Positions 63,314-64,000 of a stretch of DNA of 64,000 bases are shown in pieces. Each line of letters opens with the position of its first letter. The stretch's first letter is position 1. The DNA comes from an uncultured Odoribacter sp. (lineage in GTDB: Bacteria > Bacteroidota > Bacteroidia > Bacteroidales > Marinifilaceae): contig UQJP01000005.1 of assembly GCA_900541415.1 (NCBI GenBank), positions 62,001 through 126,000 on the forward strand. The letters are read 5' to 3'. The translations under genes were made by a program, and so were the position numbers. The notes beneath the pieces were generated by a model. The model searched no databases, was not told the origin of the DNA, and worked only from the letters and a program-made list of their open reading frames with translations.

Positions 63314-63577
63314 TTATTTTCTTCTTTTATCCATGTGGTCTTTGTAACGGTTCATGAATTTGTCAACACGTCCTGCTGTATCCACTAATTTCACTTTACC
63401 AGTGTAGAAGGGATGAGAAGTGTTTGAAATTTCTAATTTAACCAATGGATATTCAACACCGTCGATTTCGATGGTTTCTTTGGTTGCTGCTGTCGATTTG
63501 GTGATAGTAGTCGTTCCATTAGACATATCTTTAAACGCTACCAATCTGTAATTTTCAGGATGTATGCCCTCTTTCAT
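63314..63577 (-). CDS. rpmE2: 50S ribosomal protein L31 type B
   Basis: 87 residues from ATG 63577. The N-terminus MKEGIHPENYRLVAFKDMSN and the middle PLVKLEISNTSHPFYTGK followed by DTAGRVDKFMNRYK are diagnostic of L31. It lacks the Cys of the zinc-binding form, so it is the type B, zinc-independent version. A further upstream ATG at 63637 lies beyond the -7 promoter element and cannot be the start. Its own promoter and terminator make it a single-gene unit. Confidence 0.96.
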   Translation of the reverse strand: MKEGIHPENYRLVAFKDMSNGTTTITKSTAATKETIEIDGVEYPLVKLEISNTSHPFYTGKVKLVDTAGRVDKFMNRYKDHMDKRRK

Positions 63578-63619
63578 TGTATGATAAATTTTATAATTAT
63601 TCCTTTCATTATCGGTTCG

Positions 63620-63650
63620 CAAAGATATATCATTCATTATAAATCACAAA
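63620..63650 (-). promoter_or_regulatory. promoter of rpmE2
   Basis: Minus strand TTTG (63647-63650), 19 bases, TATCTTTG (63620-63627): an exact -33/-7 match that places the transcript start about 37 bases before ATG 63577. Confidence 0.8.
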
Positions 63651-63758
63651 GAAATTTCATAACTTTTTTTATTCTGCCATTTCATCCTTAGAATATGGTT
63701 TGAAAAACGGGGAGGACAGGAAATGGAAGAAGAATGTGCCGATGGGGATTCCTGAAGT

Positions 63759-64000
63759 TTAAGCGTGCAGGGTGTCTAACTGTTCTTCAAAGAATTTGAT
63801 TTGCTGCCGGACCATGAATTCTTCAAAAATTTCCGGTGTCTGGCTGATCTTCCCTCTTTTCACGGCATCCAGAAATTGAGGGCGGTCGTCTGCATATAAC
63901 ATGAGTAAAGGCTCGTTACGGTATAGCGGGATATAGTTCATCGCGAGTAACCCTGTTTCCAGATTGCCTGCCCCGAAAGGGCGGATGTGTACGAAATCAT
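63759..64000 (-). CDS. Fic family protein, degenerate active site, C-terminal part (5' truncated by window)
   Basis: The frame is open to the window edge; about 80 residues are seen. HIRPFGAGNLETGLLAMN matches the position of the Fic motif HPFx(D/E)GNGRxxR in spacing and in the PF and GN pairs, but the catalytic His is Arg and the acidic residue, the second Gly and both Arg are replaced. The end (YADDRPQFLDAVKRGKIS and FFEEQLDTL) fits the helices after the motif in Fic proteins. An AMP-transfer reaction is therefore unlikely; it may be a structural or regulatory relative. The upstream two thirds are outside the window. Confidence 0.55.
   Translation of the reverse strand, partial: DFVHIRPFGAGNLETGLLAMNYIPLYRNEPLLMLYADDRPQFLDAVKRGKISQTPEIFEEFMVRQQIKFFEEQLDTLHA

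Noticed and set aside
1..64000. CRISPR arrays, rRNA genes, insertion sequences
   Set aside because: Looked for short regularly spaced repeats, rRNA-like blocks and transposase motifs; none seen.

Overview
The window looks like a chromosomal segment of a gut Bacteroidales species, most likely in the Odoribacter/Butyricimonas neighbourhood (inference). The evidence is two SusC/SusD pairs, several promoters matching the Bacteroidetes consensus (TTTG, 19-20 bases, TAnnTTTG), near absence of Shine-Dalgarno sequences, a DUF4492-cydA-cydB operon and a zinc-free type B ribosomal protein L31. No rRNA, tRNA, CRISPR array or insertion sequence was recognised.

Layout. 1-4.1 kb is the end of a surface-polysaccharide cluster: tail of a Wzy/WaaL-like protein, two GT2 glycosyltransferases, rfbA and rfbB, closed by a strong terminator. 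4.6-11.3 kb is a single 2236-codon gene joining a PLP-dependent aminotransferase-like domain (all key residues kept) to a HPr kinase/PEPCK-like P-loop domain; it is the most unusual gene here. 11.5-13.2 kb holds a DUF418 membrane protein and a CYTH triphosphatase. 13.4-19.1 kb, on the minus strand, has a triple Fe-S CDGSH protein and a membrane-stress-like group (two LemA proteins, DUF3137, a Na+/Ca2+ exchanger, two TPM-domain proteins). 19.2-24.2 kb is a mixed stretch: LysE exporter, an AT-rich AraC regulator with a Cys-rich partner, a 117-bp tandem repeat, lipocalin, YccF, an ECF S-component-like protein and a phosphoribosyltransferase. 24.2-30.3 kb has a DUF362 protein coupled to a NapH/NapG-like fused ferredoxin, a SulP transporter and a PurF homologue lacking its nucleophile cysteine. 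30.7-39.2 kb has a secreted GH2 beta-galactosidase, a small outer-membrane barrel, an AI-2E transporter and the cytochrome bd operon.

39.2-60.6 kb (minus strand) is a 21-kb glycan/glycoprotein-utilisation operon transcribed from a near-perfect promoter at 60.5 kb: FAS1 lipoprotein (interrupted), SusC, SusD, FAS1, FAS1, SusC, SusD, Fn3-like lipoprotein, M60 mucinase-like peptidase, sulfatase. Gene gaps are -1 to 36 bp. The products fit capture, proteolysis and desulfation of host glycoproteins such as mucin at the cell surface, with import through the two TonB-dependent pairs (inference). The first gene carries an exact 266-bp tandem duplication that shifts its frame; loss of one copy would restore a 750-aa protein. 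60.7-64 kb has lon, rpmE2 and the end of a degenerate Fic protein.

Best candidates for undescribed biology: the giant aminotransferase/P-loop kinase fusion, the reversible-looking duplication at the head of the FAS1-SusCD operon together with the 34-bp inverted repeat at its start site, and the Cys-less PurF.
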